A stretch of DNA of 31,843 nucleotides, from assembly GCA_964651045.1 (NCBI GenBank), contig CAZYVD010000028.1, positions 1-31,843 on the forward strand, given 5' to 3'. Under the pieces are notes generated by a model, which was given only the letters and a program-made list of their open reading frames with translations, made no database searches and was not told where the DNA came from. Made by a program: the position numbers and the translations under genes. The stretch comes from CAZYVD01 sp964651045 (GTDB taxonomy: Bacteria; Zhuqueibacterota; QNDG01; DSAB01). Positions 24,170 through 31,843 of this stretch are shown here, one piece after another; position 1 is the first letter of the stretch, and each line of letters opens with the position of its first letter.

Positions 24170-25403
24170 ATATTTTCAAATCCTGCTGTTTATCAATTTC
24201 TTTTTTCTCTCTGTTGCTCTTCTCGTTGTTTACCATTATGCATACAAATTGAGAAGCGAGCTGCGCCGTTCAGATAATTTGAGAAAGATTGCAGAAAAGT
24301 TTCAGGCTCTGTTTCATTCGACTACAGATGGTGTGTTTCAATGCAACAGAACGGGTCGCATAATTGTTATCAATCAGGCTGGTGGACGCATGCTTGGTTT
24401 TAATTCTCCAGATGAGGTTGTAGAAGGTGGGTACAGGGTCAATAAGTTTCTGATGAATCCACTCATACAGAGGAGTGTTGTAAAGAAACTTCTGCTTGGT
24501 GAGAAGATAAATAATCTTGTTATAGAAGCAAAAAGGATTGGCGGTGAGATGTTTTTTGTTGAAGTAAGTCTTAATTTTTGCAAATATGACGATGAAAAGA
24601 TTGTAGAGGGTATTTTTAGAGATATAACCAGACGGATTGAGATTGAAAATCAGTTGAGAACATACTCGGAGCGTTTGGAAGAGATGGTAAAGGATAAGAC
24701 CAGAGAGGTGATTCGACTGGAGAAGAAGAAGCGCCAGATGGAGAGTCTCGCTTCTCTGGGTGAGATGGCAGCAACAGTTGTGCATGAGGTAAGGAATCCT
24801 CTCTCTTCGATTAAGATTAGTCTGACATCTCTTCTTAAAAGAAAAAATCTTGACAAGAAGGACCAGCTTTCGCTGAAAATTGCAACAGAGGAGATGAGCT
24901 ATCTTGAAAAGGTTCTCCAGGATCTTTTAAATTTTTCCAGACCAAAGGATTTGAAACTGATCAGGCAGGATATAAACAAAGTGATAGTGATGACGCTCGG
25001 TCAACTGACACAGGATTTTGAAAGGGCCAACATTAAAGTCAAAAATGATCTGGCACCTGAAATGCCTCTTGTTGCCATGGATATGAAGAGTATGCATCAG
25101 GTTTTTTTAAATATTCTGATAAATGCAAAACAGGCCATTGGTCGTGGAGGAGAGATAACGATTCATTCGGAATACAATCCGAATAAGGACAGCGTATTAA
25201 TAGACATAATAGACAATGGAAAAGGCATAGATAAGAAGCACTTCGATAAGATATTTCATCCGTTCTTCAGTACAAAGAAAGAGGGTACTGGACTTGGACT
25301 GGCAGTGGTCAAAAGAATTATCGATGCTCACGGCGGATCGATTGATATTGAGAGCAGTATTGGAGAGGGAACGAAAGTTCACCTCGAATTCCCTGTAGAT
25401 TGA
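24159..25403 (+). CDS. PAS-domain sensor histidine kinase
   Basis: 414 residues from TTG 24159. One N-terminal transmembrane helix (about 6-27), a PAS domain (about 46-160: FHSTTDGVFQCNRTGRIIVI, then IVEGIFRDIT), a coiled-coil linker (about 160-198), HisKA dimerisation with H-box VVHEVRNPLSSIKIS (His209), and a HATPase_c domain with N-box NILINAKQAIG (near 318-327), G1 DNGKGID (352-358), F-box FHPFF and G2 GTGLGLAVVKRI (377-388). All catalytic elements are present. No response regulator follows; the next gene is convergent, so it is an orphan kinase here. It is coupled to the membrane protein upstream. Confidence 0.9.
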   Translation: MGIEYFQILLFINFFFLSVALLVVYHYAYKLRSELRRSDNLRKIAEKFQALFHSTTDGVFQCNRTGRIIVINQAGGRMLGFNSPDEVVEGGYRVNKFLMNPLIQRSVVKKLLLGEKINNLVIEAKRIGGEMFFVEVSLNFCKYDDEKIVEGIFRDITRRIEIENQLRTYSERLEEMVKDKTREVIRLEKKKRQMESLASLGEMAATVVHEVRNPLSSIKISLTSLLKRKNLDKKDQLSLKIATEEMSYLEKVLQDLLNFSRPKDLKLIRQDINKVIVMTLGQLTQDFERANIKVKNDLAPEMPLVAMDMKSMHQVFLNILINAKQAIGRGGEITIHSEYNPNKDSVLIDIIDNGKGIDKKHFDKIFHPFFSTKKEGTGLGLAVVKRIIDAHGGSIDIESSIGEGTKVHLEFPVD

Positions 25404-25413
25404 TTGAAAGTGT

Positions 25414-26274
25414 CTATTTATCAGATTTGAAATTATTTAGTTTCCTCAAGCTCCCCAGATCTATCTCATTTTTCAATAGATTTATACTTCCAAAACACCC
25501 GTACCCATTAATTACAGTAGAGTATTCGTCTCTATATGTATTTGGTTTTATGCCTACGTTGTATGTAATATATTCTGAAAGGTTCAAATCGTATGCATAT
25601 ATTAATATGGTTGCACTGTCTTCAGAATCGATTATGTCTGTTTTGAACTCTACTCGAACGTTTCCTTCGTCTGGTCTTTTTATTCTCTTGAAATAGCTCT
25701 TTTCTCCTATCAAAAGGTATACATCATAGACGCAGGCCAGTGAGTCGCGCAGTATTGAGAACGATAGATTTTCTTCGTCTCCTTTTTCGAATCCATCGAT
25801 TATTACAGGTTTACCGGGAATTGTTGTCTCTCCTATCAATTCTGGATATCCATCTCTTCTGCATTTTATTTTATAGGTGTGGCCTGACAGTGGGAAAAAG
25901 TCGCCCTTCCTGTATTCACACTTTTTGAATGTTCCATCCAGATCTGTCCATACAAATTTAATTGAATCAACAAGCTCGTCGTGGTTATAGTGATATATTG
26001 TTACATCTGCATCTTTTATTTCCAGGGAGTCTTCACTAATTGTTACAGGGAAGGATTTTTCTATGTGCACAAATGAGGTTGGTTTGCTGTTCAAGGAATC
26101 GGGGCGGAGCACTCCAAGTATGTTTAATTTTGGATCTGCAGATGGTTTGTGTATGTAGCATGGTTGTGGACCGTAACCTGTTATCAACTTTTCACAGCTT
26201 AGTGTCAGCATCAAAGTGATGATTATAATAAGCAATATTGGGCTGGATGATGAGTGTAGTTTTATGTTTATCAC
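25414..26274 (-). CDS. DUF4249-like lipoprotein
   Basis: 286 residues starting at GTG 26274, with AGGAG 7 bases before it. The N-terminus is hydrophobic and ends in a lipobox-like LTLSC with Cys27, so it is probably an outer-membrane-associated lipoprotein. The body has the beta-sandwich pattern of DUF4249 (ADVTIYHYNHDELVD, PLSGHTYKIKCRRDGYPELIGETTIPG), a family that accompanies TonB-dependent receptors in Bacteroidetes. It follows the receptor gene by 12 bases, consistent with a receptor-lipoprotein pair. It ends 11 bases from the convergent histidine kinase stop. Ligand unknown. Confidence 0.8.
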   Translation of the reverse strand: MINIKLHSSSSPILLIIIITLMLTLSCEKLITGYGPQPCYIHKPSADPKLNILGVLRPDSLNSKPTSFVHIEKSFPVTISEDSLEIKDADVTIYHYNHDELVDSIKFVWTDLDGTFKKCEYRKGDFFPLSGHTYKIKCRRDGYPELIGETTIPGKPVIIDGFEKGDEENLSFSILRDSLACVYDVYLLIGEKSYFKRIKRPDEGNVRVEFKTDIIDSEDSATILIYAYDLNLSEYITYNVGIKPNTYRDEYSTVINGYGCFGSINLLKNEIDLGSLRKLNNFKSDK

Positions 26275-26286
26275 AACAAACTCCTT

Positions 26287-28638
26287 TTAAAATTTGACTG
26301 TATATCCCATGCTTACTTCAGGGAGGTAGTTTGTTCCAAAACCATAGAGCCTTTTTTTACCAACAGGAAAGTAGAACAATACATTCCTGTGAAAGAATAG
26401 TAAGTTTCCAAATGTCAGGTTGAGGTATGAATGGTCTGCACCGAGGAATCTTGCCAGTTGTGCACCAAATCCAGTTGTAAGGCGTTTTTTAAGGCCAATA
26501 TCGAGTCTGATAAAGAGCGGAAGACGGGCGTTATTTTTTTTCTCGGTCACATAGATAGGGAATGATGATATCTCATTTGAGATGGGATTGTAATAGTAGT
26601 ATGATTTTACCATCGATTCGATAGTCTTTGGCACTCCTGAGAGGATTCTGAGGGTTGCACTGTATGATACCAGTGGATGTATCTGATGATTTATCATTAG
26701 CTTGAAAGCATGTGTGCGGTCATAGTCGAAGAGAAAGGATTCCCCGTTCATTATATGGGGATAGGTTCTGGTCGATCTTCCGAATCCATAACTTATCCAA
26801 CCTGCAAATTTTTTCCATGTCCCTTTCCATACAACTTCGAAACCAAAGGATTTTCCTGTTCCGCTTCTTATTTTATCAGAAAATGTATAGACTTCTGTTT
26901 CACTAAGATTGTAGTCAAATGTATATACTCGGCGGATATCTTTATAGTAAAAATCTACAGAGAGAAGCATTGAGTTGTTTATTGATTTATCCAGTCCGAT
27001 TATGTGATGAACAGAGCTACATGGCTTCCGGTTAATCAGAGGATAGTAATAATCAAGGTATTGGCTGAGTTCATATTCCTGAGAGTTTATGCTCGTTATG
27101 AATTGATAGTAGTTGCCCCAGGCTGCCCTGAGTTTAAAATCGTACGGAAGATAAATCAGAAGGTTGAATCGCGGCTCAAAATATAACTTTTTAATATTTC
27201 CAAATTTTGAGAGCCTCACTCCTCCACGAAGAATGACTCCTCCGAGTCGTATCTTATCTTCTATGAATGCTGCGATGAGGTTTGGTTTCCGTGTAGTTCT
27301 GCCTTCATCTATATAAGAGATTGCCACTCCATTGCTGAAGTTAAAGCTGCTGAATTCCGATCCTATTAAAAGGCTATTTGTTTTGTTAAGCTGCACATTT
27401 AATGTGATTTTAGATGTAATATCCTGGATCCTATTTTTGATTGCTGTGCGATAGTAGAGTTTGTATTTCTTGTTGTCTTCTGGGTCGGTGTATTCAAAGT
27501 CGAGCTTGGATATGTTGTTTGAAGAAAAAAATGATCCGGAGATCTGTGTTTTCAGATAGACTCTTGGTGAGACGATCGATTTAAGTATGAATGTTACTGC
27601 CTGGTTGTTCCAGATATTTTGATATAAAAGTTCGTAATTGTCAAATATGTCTTCTTCAAATGTAGTCGCAAGATATGAGTAGAACTTTGAAAAATTCATA
27701 TCCATAAAGTCATGTGAATAAAAGTATCTCAGGCTTATTCTGTTTTTCTTGTTTAATTTCCAGTTTATTGAGATGTTTGCATCGTAGAGATATGCAGGTG
27801 AATATAGAAGGAATTTTGATATTAGGTCATAATATGCTCTTGCCGAAACCATCATTGTTGCATTCTTTGAAAGGGGGAAGTCAAATACCATTTTAGAGCT
27901 TGAACTTCCTGGTTCGATTTCTCCGTGAAGCTCCTTGCTGTTTCCCTCCCTTGTTGATATGTACAATACCGATGAGTTCCTTCCGCCATATTCTACACCA
28001 AATCCCCCTATTAATATTTCAACATTCTTTATGGCATAGAGGTTAAAAAGACTCGATGATGAGACGCAGTGATAGGGATTGTATATTGTTACTCCATCGA
28101 GCAGGATCAGATTTTCTCCAGGGTCTCCTCCTCTTACCGAGTATAGAGGAGAGAGTGGATCGATGGTTTCGATTCCTGGCAGATATTCGAGTGCCTTGAA
28201 TACATCTCCTCTGCTTGTGGGTATCCGCCTTATGGCCATGGGAGTGATTTCCCTTGGACTGGTCTCTATCTCATAATCGGCAACCTCTGATCTTTCTGCC
28301 TTTACTACAATACTGTTTAGCTCTATTGGTTTTGGTTTGAGAAGTATATCATTTAAAACAATGCTTTTTTCATAGAGGTCTATTTTAATCTCTTTTTCTT
28401 CATATCCGATATATGATATCTTCAGTCGATATGTGCCTGGAGCAAGACCCGTTATTCTGAAGTATCCATTTATGTCTGTGGATGATCCTCTTTTTGTACC
28501 CTGTATAAGAATGTTTGCTCCGATGAGTGTTTCCTTTGTCTCCATATCTGCCACGTATCCAGCAATAGAATATCGCTGCGATCTTGCGATTTGGGGAATT
28601 ATGATGAGCATGGCAATTATTACTGCACTGCATCTCAT
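26287..28638 (-). CDS. TonB-dependent receptor with CarboxypepD_reg-like domain
   Basis: 783 residues. Signal peptide of about 20 residues ending ARS-Q, then a CarboxypepD_reg-like beta domain (about 21-105; VADMETKETLIGANI, ISYIGYEEKEI), a plug domain (IPTSRGDVFKALEYLPGIE, YSVRGGDPGENLILLDGV) and a long barrel with C-terminal MGYTVKF. This is an outer-membrane active transporter or signalling receptor; no TonB box or substrate can be assigned with confidence. The start overlaps the upstream gene's stop by 4 bases (ATGA), and the DUF4249-like lipoprotein follows, so the three form an operon. No SusD homologue is present, so it is not a classical polysaccharide-utilisation locus. Confidence 0.9.
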   Translation of the reverse strand: MRCSAVIIAMLIIIPQIARSQRYSIAGYVADMETKETLIGANILIQGTKRGSSTDINGYFRITGLAPGTYRLKISYIGYEEKEIKIDLYEKSIVLNDILLKPKPIELNSIVVKAERSEVADYEIETSPREITPMAIRRIPTSRGDVFKALEYLPGIETIDPLSPLYSVRGGDPGENLILLDGVTIYNPYHCVSSSSLFNLYAIKNVEILIGGFGVEYGGRNSSVLYISTREGNSKELHGEIEPGSSSSKMVFDFPLSKNATMMVSARAYYDLISKFLLYSPAYLYDANISINWKLNKKNRISLRYFYSHDFMDMNFSKFYSYLATTFEEDIFDNYELLYQNIWNNQAVTFILKSIVSPRVYLKTQISGSFFSSNNISKLDFEYTDPEDNKKYKLYYRTAIKNRIQDITSKITLNVQLNKTNSLLIGSEFSSFNFSNGVAISYIDEGRTTRKPNLIAAFIEDKIRLGGVILRGGVRLSKFGNIKKLYFEPRFNLLIYLPYDFKLRAAWGNYYQFITSINSQEYELSQYLDYYYPLINRKPCSSVHHIIGLDKSINNSMLLSVDFYYKDIRRVYTFDYNLSETEVYTFSDKIRSGTGKSFGFEVVWKGTWKKFAGWISYGFGRSTRTYPHIMNGESFLFDYDRTHAFKLMINHQIHPLVSYSATLRILSGVPKTIESMVKSYYYYNPISNEISSFPIYVTEKKNNARLPLFIRLDIGLKKRLTTGFGAQLARFLGADHSYLNLTFGNLLFFHRNVLFYFPVGKKRLYGFGTNYLPEVSMGYTVKF

Positions 28639-29699
28639 AGCTTTATTCCAAAATTTATTAACAGACCGATCGAAAACATAAATTTTTTTGAATAGATGTA
28701 TGTCATATTTTCAAAGAGTCCAATACCAACAATGGGAGATATTTTATCCAGTCGGTTGTAAATAATGCTCTGACTCATGGAGATGTCGCCAATAAATATG
28801 TCGTATAGACTGTGTTTTCTTTTTTCAATATTTTTCCATCGATTAATACCAAACATGAAGTTCGATTTGAATCGCAGCATCAGGGATGGATCGATCCTGT
28901 AAAAGATGCGTTCAACAGATATTCCGAATTCTATGGAATCGTAATCTTTTGTGTTCCTGTACCTCAGTTCATACCCCCTTGTTGGTATCAGCCAGTTACT
29001 CGCCTCACGGTTTAGGAAGAAGATATTAAAATCTGATATCCACCATCCATTTCCACTTATTATGTCGCATACTGTCAGCATGTTTATATATCTTCCTCTG
29101 TATAAGTGATCTCTGAAATTTTTTATTTCAACTCCTTTCAAGGTAGCTCTTTGTGTTGTCAATAGCATAAGGTCACGGACAAACTCATTCTCCCATTTTT
29201 CTATTACACTTTCATATCCACATTTTAGGTCTTCCCGAAAGAGAGGTTTTCTTATTTTTGTTTCATACACGAGCTGTCCGACAAAAGAGGAGTCATCAGT
29301 GTCTTTTCCTCTGAATATTGAAAAGTATGCATTGAGTTTGTAGTGAGGGTATAGGATAGAACCACTATTTTTTGAAAGCCAGAAGTATTCTATTCTTAAG
29401 TTTAAACTATTACTGTCTGTTTTTGATATTGGAAGCGACTCATATATCTTAAGTGGTAATGGTTTATCAGAACATATTGCTATGTCTACTGGAATGAAGA
29501 GAAAAATTTCTTTCTCAGCCCTGCCTATCAAATTTTTGTCTTCTCCTCTGTTGTCTGAAATCCTTTCTACTGGAACTTTTAAAGGAGTCATGATTTTTTT
29601 AAATGATATCAGGAGAGTATCCTGCACTAAATGCTGAGAAAGAATATGACTTGAGTAAAAAAATAAGATGGTGATAATGTATTTAGATATCTTTTTCAT
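28635..29699 (-). CDS. Secreted, probably outer-membrane-associated hypothetical protein
   Basis: 354 residues, not recognised. A signal peptide of about 20 residues (MKKISKYIITILFFYSSHILSQ) is clear. The rest alternates polar and aromatic residues, with a C-terminal half (YSIGLLINFGIKL-like ending, GINRWKNIEKR, SIIYNRLDKISPIVGIG) that looks like beta strands of a barrel or beta-propeller-free surface protein. It is upstream in the TonB-receptor operon with a 4-base overlap, so it may be an accessory of that receptor. Its start has no strong Shine-Dalgarno. Confidence 0.7.
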   Translation of the reverse strand: MKKISKYIITILFFYSSHILSQHLVQDTLLISFKKIMTPLKVPVERISDNRGEDKNLIGRAEKEIFLFIPVDIAICSDKPLPLKIYESLPISKTDSNSLNLRIEYFWLSKNSGSILYPHYKLNAYFSIFRGKDTDDSSFVGQLVYETKIRKPLFREDLKCGYESVIEKWENEFVRDLMLLTTQRATLKGVEIKNFRDHLYRGRYINMLTVCDIISGNGWWISDFNIFFLNREASNWLIPTRGYELRYRNTKDYDSIEFGISVERIFYRIDPSLMLRFKSNFMFGINRWKNIEKRKHSLYDIFIGDISMSQSIIYNRLDKISPIVGIGLFENMTYIYSKKFMFSIGLLINFGIKL

Positions 29700-29731
29700 G
29701 GGATATCAGAATGGAGTCGACCTTAATACGA

Positions 29732-29760
29732 AAAATAATCAATTTATGTTTCAAGATCAA
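29732..29760 (-). promoter_or_regulatory. Possible promoter for the TonB-receptor operon
   Basis: Minus strand TTGATC (plus 29755-29760), 17-base spacer, TATTTT (plus 29732-29737). The start would fall near 29725, about 25 bases before ATG 29699. Moderate match only. Confidence 0.3.
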
Positions 29761-29847
29761 CATTGAAAAGCTTTTAGTTTGATTTTAAAGAACCATTTCT
29801 TAAATTATGTTTGCTGTTTTGTCGTTAATTTATTACAGGAAAATCGC

Positions 29848-30735
29848 ATGAGGAAGCTGTTTTCAATATTGATTAAAAAGGCCAGAGGAGTCAAGGTATA
29901 TGCTCTTGTTGGAAGAGCCGGTACTGGAAAGAGTTTTCGTGCCCGTCTTGTGATGGAGAAATATGGGATTCGGTATTTGATAGATGATGGGATTCTGATT
30001 CGTGACAACCAGATTCTTGCAGGCAGATCTGCCAAGAGGGAAAATAGTCGCGTAAAGGCAATAAAGTGTGCCATATTTGAAAACGGTGATCATGCACGGC
30101 AGGTCAGAGAGGCCATCTCAAGAGAGAGGATAGATTCAATATTAATTCTAGGAATATCTGAGAAGATGGTTGGGCGGATAGCAGAAAGACTGGGGCTGCC
30201 TTTTCCTGACAGAATAATCTACATAGATGATCTTGCAACAAGAGACGAGATCATGCATGCTACAGAGATGCGGAGGACCAGGGGTAAACATGTGATTCCA
30301 GTGCCGCAAGTTGAAGTAAAACAGGATTCTGCACAGCGGATTATAGATTCTGTCAGGTTGTTTTTAAGAAAACATCCCTTATTTTTCTGGAAAGACAAGA
30401 TTGTTGAAAAGACAATAGTCCAGCCACTTTTCAGCAGCCGCGGCAGGTTGAGTATTTCGAGAGAAGCACTTGGACAAATGATAATGCATTGTGTGGATGA
30501 GTTTACAAGTGACATTGAAATCAGGAGAATTACGATCGACAGGCAAAATGATGGTTATCAAATAGAGATCAGGATTGATTTTCCATATAAGGAGAACATT
30601 CCGGAGGCTCTATCAAAATTGCAGGAATATATAGTAACCCACATAGAAAGATACAGCGGAATTACTATAGAGTCTCTCAATTTAACTGTTGATCGAATTA
30701 TAAAGAAAAAATATGAACACAAAAATAGAAGATAA
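29848..30735 (+). CDS. P-loop ATPase fused to an Asp23/Gls24-like domain
   Basis: 295 residues from ATG 29848, with AGGA 7 bases upstream; a longer frame to 29779 has no such site. Walker A GRAGTGKS is at residues 22-29; an acidic DD follows at 46-47 and again at 127-128 (IIYIDD, a plausible Walker B). The region 180-285 (KTIVQPLFSSRGRLSISREALGQ and the beta-alpha-beta pattern after it) resembles the Asp23/Gls24 alkaline-shock fold, usually a separate protein in Firmicutes. The domain assignment is from pattern only. The next gene overlaps its end by 23 bases. Function unknown; possibly a nucleotide-dependent regulatory or envelope-stress protein. Confidence 0.7.
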   Translation: MRKLFSILIKKARGVKVYALVGRAGTGKSFRARLVMEKYGIRYLIDDGILIRDNQILAGRSAKRENSRVKAIKCAIFENGDHARQVREAISRERIDSILILGISEKMVGRIAERLGLPFPDRIIYIDDLATRDEIMHATEMRRTRGKHVIPVPQVEVKQDSAQRIIDSVRLFLRKHPLFFWKDKIVEKTIVQPLFSSRGRLSISREALGQMIMHCVDEFTSDIEIRRITIDRQNDGYQIEIRIDFPYKENIPEALSKLQEYIVTHIERYSGITIESLNLTVDRIIKKKYEHKNRR

Positions 30736-31729
30736 AAATATTATTGCAGTCGCACTTATCTCATCAGGGCTCGACAGTCTGCTGGCCGCAAGACTCATAA
30801 AGGATCAGGGGATAGATGTAAGAGGAGTTACCTTTTTCTTTAGGTGGGATCCGCTGGCAGAGAGAATAAAAGAGGGCAGGATATTAAAGATTTCCCGTAG
30901 CATCGGCATACCAATAAAGATCATCGATCTTTCTGAAGATTTTATGGTTGTACTAAAAAACCCTGCACATGGTTTTGGATCAGGAGTCAATCCCTGTATA
31001 GATTGCCATTTGCTGATGATTCAGAAAGCTGCAGATATCATGAAAGATCTTGAAGGTGAATTTATTATAACAGGAGAAGTTGTGGGCCAGAGACCCATGT
31101 CGCAGTCCCGATCGATGCTCATACACATAGAAAAGGTATCTGGATATCGGGGGAGGATTCTCAGACCGCTATGTGCAAAACTTCTTCCTTTGACAATTCC
31201 TGAGGAGAGAGGATGGGTTGATAGAGAGCGGCTGCTTGGGATAACCGGGCGTTCTCGAAAGGTCCAGCTTCAGATTGCAAAAAAAATTGGTATAGAGAAT
31301 TATGGAACGCCTGCAGGTGGATGTATATTAACAGATCCTGGATATTCAAGAAGGGTAAAAACATTTTTTAATAATGTGGGTAAAGATTCATTAGATATTA
31401 ATGAAATGATACTTTTTAGATATGGCAGACACATTTGGCCTGAAAGCAGACTGCATGTGATTGTTGGAAGGAATGAGGAAGAAAATCATATCCTCGAAAG
31501 GTTTTGTGGTAACAGATGGGTTTTTTCACCAGAAGATGGTAGGGGACCTGTTGTATTGGTGAATGGAATCGAAAATTACAGGGATATGATTATGGCTGCA
31601 GAAATTACTGCAAGTTATAGTAGTGGTGAGACGGAGAAGAGGAAGATCTGTTGTGAAGGAGATGGTACAAAAGATGAATTTGTTGTAGATGTAAGACCAA
31701 AAGAGGATTTTATCAAGTGGATAGTATAG
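30713..31729 (+). CDS. PP-loop ATPase related to MnmA/ThiI-type tRNA thiolation enzymes
   Basis: 338 residues. The PP-loop SSGLDS at 17-22 sits in the ALISSGLDSLLAARLIKDQG context of tRNA-thiouridylase-like enzymes, which adenylate a base before sulfur transfer. Candidate catalytic cysteines are Cys95 and Cys98 (NPCIDC) and Cys204 (AGGCIL). The central FIITGEVVGQRPMSQS block fits the family. It belongs to the MnmA/ThiI-like PP-loop group often labelled thiouridylase but without an established substrate. The start overlaps the P-loop/Asp23 gene by 23 bases, indicating coupling. Confidence 0.8.
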   Translation: MNTKIEDKNIIAVALISSGLDSLLAARLIKDQGIDVRGVTFFFRWDPLAERIKEGRILKISRSIGIPIKIIDLSEDFMVVLKNPAHGFGSGVNPCIDCHLLMIQKAADIMKDLEGEFIITGEVVGQRPMSQSRSMLIHIEKVSGYRGRILRPLCAKLLPLTIPEERGWVDRERLLGITGRSRKVQLQIAKKIGIENYGTPAGGCILTDPGYSRRVKTFFNNVGKDSLDINEMILFRYGRHIWPESRLHVIVGRNEEENHILERFCGNRWVFSPEDGRGPVVLVNGIENYRDMIMAAEITASYSSGETEKRKICCEGDGTKDEFVVDVRPKEDFIKWIV

Positions 31730-31750
31730 TGATGTTTTTTGATTCGTAAT

Positions 31751-31785
31751 AGTGAAAAGTGAAAAGTGAATAGTGAATAGTGAAT
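31751..31785 (+). repeat. Heptanucleotide tandem repeat
   Basis: Five units of 7 bases: AGTGAAA twice, then AGTGAAT three times, followed by a partial AGTTGAA. The 7-base period places stop codons in all three forward frames, so it is not coding. Confidence 0.85.
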
Positions 31786-31796
31786 AGTTGAAGAAT

Positions 31797-31839
31797 ATCA
31801 TAACATCGGTTACACAAAATTATCACAACATAGGTAACA
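31797..31839 (+). repeat. Pair of 18-bp direct repeats, possible mobile-element edge
   Basis: ATCATAACATCGGTTACA at 31797-31814 and ATCACAACATAGGTAACA at 31822-31839 match at 15 of 18 positions with a 25-base period. On the minus strand they read TGTTACCTATGTTGTGAT and TGTAACCGATGTTATGAT, a pattern I associate with transposase-binding ends of IS481/IS3-like elements. No transposase gene is visible before the window ends, so this is a hint only. Confidence 0.5.
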
Positions 31840-31843
31840 TTTT

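Noticed and set aside
26287..28638. SusC/SusD polysaccharide-utilisation locus
   Set aside because: The receptor has no SusD partner and no glycoside hydrolase neighbours; the lipoprotein is DUF4249-like.
29806..29813. Bacteroidetes-type promoter element TATGTTTG upstream of the P-loop gene
   Set aside because: It fits TAnnTTTG, but the nearest upstream TTTG is about 24 bases away, longer than usual, so it is not called.
31526..31801. Minus-strand reading frame through the terminal repeats
   Set aside because: Its start region is the translated heptamer repeat (FTIHFSLFT pattern), and the rest is antisense to the PP-loop gene.
31751..31839. CRISPR array
   Set aside because: The units are 7 and 18 bases without uniform spacers, and no cas genes are present; the Cas4-like cysteine pattern at 23394 is 8 kb away and lacks a nuclease domain.

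Overview
The window is a gene-dense bacterial chromosome segment with no rRNA, tRNA, CRISPR array or transposase gene. Outer-membrane beta-barrel proteins, a TonB-dependent receptor with a CarboxypepD_reg-like domain beside a DUF4249-type lipoprotein, and two DUF5683-like membrane proteins point to a Gram-negative (diderm) bacterium of the Fibrobacteres-Chlorobi-Bacteroidetes (FCB) side of the tree. It is probably an uncultivated lineage rather than a classical Bacteroidetes, because Shine-Dalgarno sites are common and several candidate promoters look sigma70-like. This placement is inference.

Layout. (1) 1-3795, plus strand: the 3' part of a TolB-like propeller/outer-membrane barrel protein, then two related small membrane proteins. 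(2) 3805-9156, plus strand: a compact shikimate operon, aroA-aroE-aroC-aroK-aroB-aroQ, with overlapping genes from aroA to aroQ. It covers every step from DAHP to chorismate; DAHP synthase is not in the window. (3) 9211-10934, minus strand: a three-gene cassette (TIGR04255-like protein, a 130-residue protein, a 171-residue 'SQSCDL' protein) of unknown function. (4) 11013-20088, minus strand: a five-gene operon-like block. It starts with a RidA-fold/chorismatase-like protein, continues with three membrane-anchored proteins that each combine a c-type heme motif (CGNCH), TolB/PD40 propeller repeats and a TPR tail, and ends with a DRE-TIM (HMGL-like) aldolase. The first two of the three heme/propeller genes share 1721 bp with a single visible difference and then diverge abruptly at a TPR boundary. 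(5) 20255-25403, plus strand: a ChaN-like lipoprotein, an SDR sugar-nucleotide-reductase-like protein, threonine aldolase, a tiny cysteine-rich protein, a membrane protein and a PAS histidine kinase. (6) 25414-29699, minus strand: secreted protein, TonB-dependent receptor, DUF4249 lipoprotein. (7) 29848-31729, plus strand: a P-loop/Asp23-like fusion and a PP-loop thiolase-type tRNA-modification-like enzyme. The window ends in a heptanucleotide tandem repeat and a pair of 18-bp direct repeats that may mark the edge of a mobile element.

The best candidate for an undescribed system is the block at 11013-20088. A strong predicted promoter lies upstream of the RidA/chorismatase-like gene, spacing is tight, and two soluble small-molecule enzymes bracket three putative extracytoplasmic heme/propeller/TPR proteins, one pair of which is a very recent or gene-converted duplicate. 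The second candidate is the TIGR04255-like cassette next to it. Gaps between genes are all under 300 bases.
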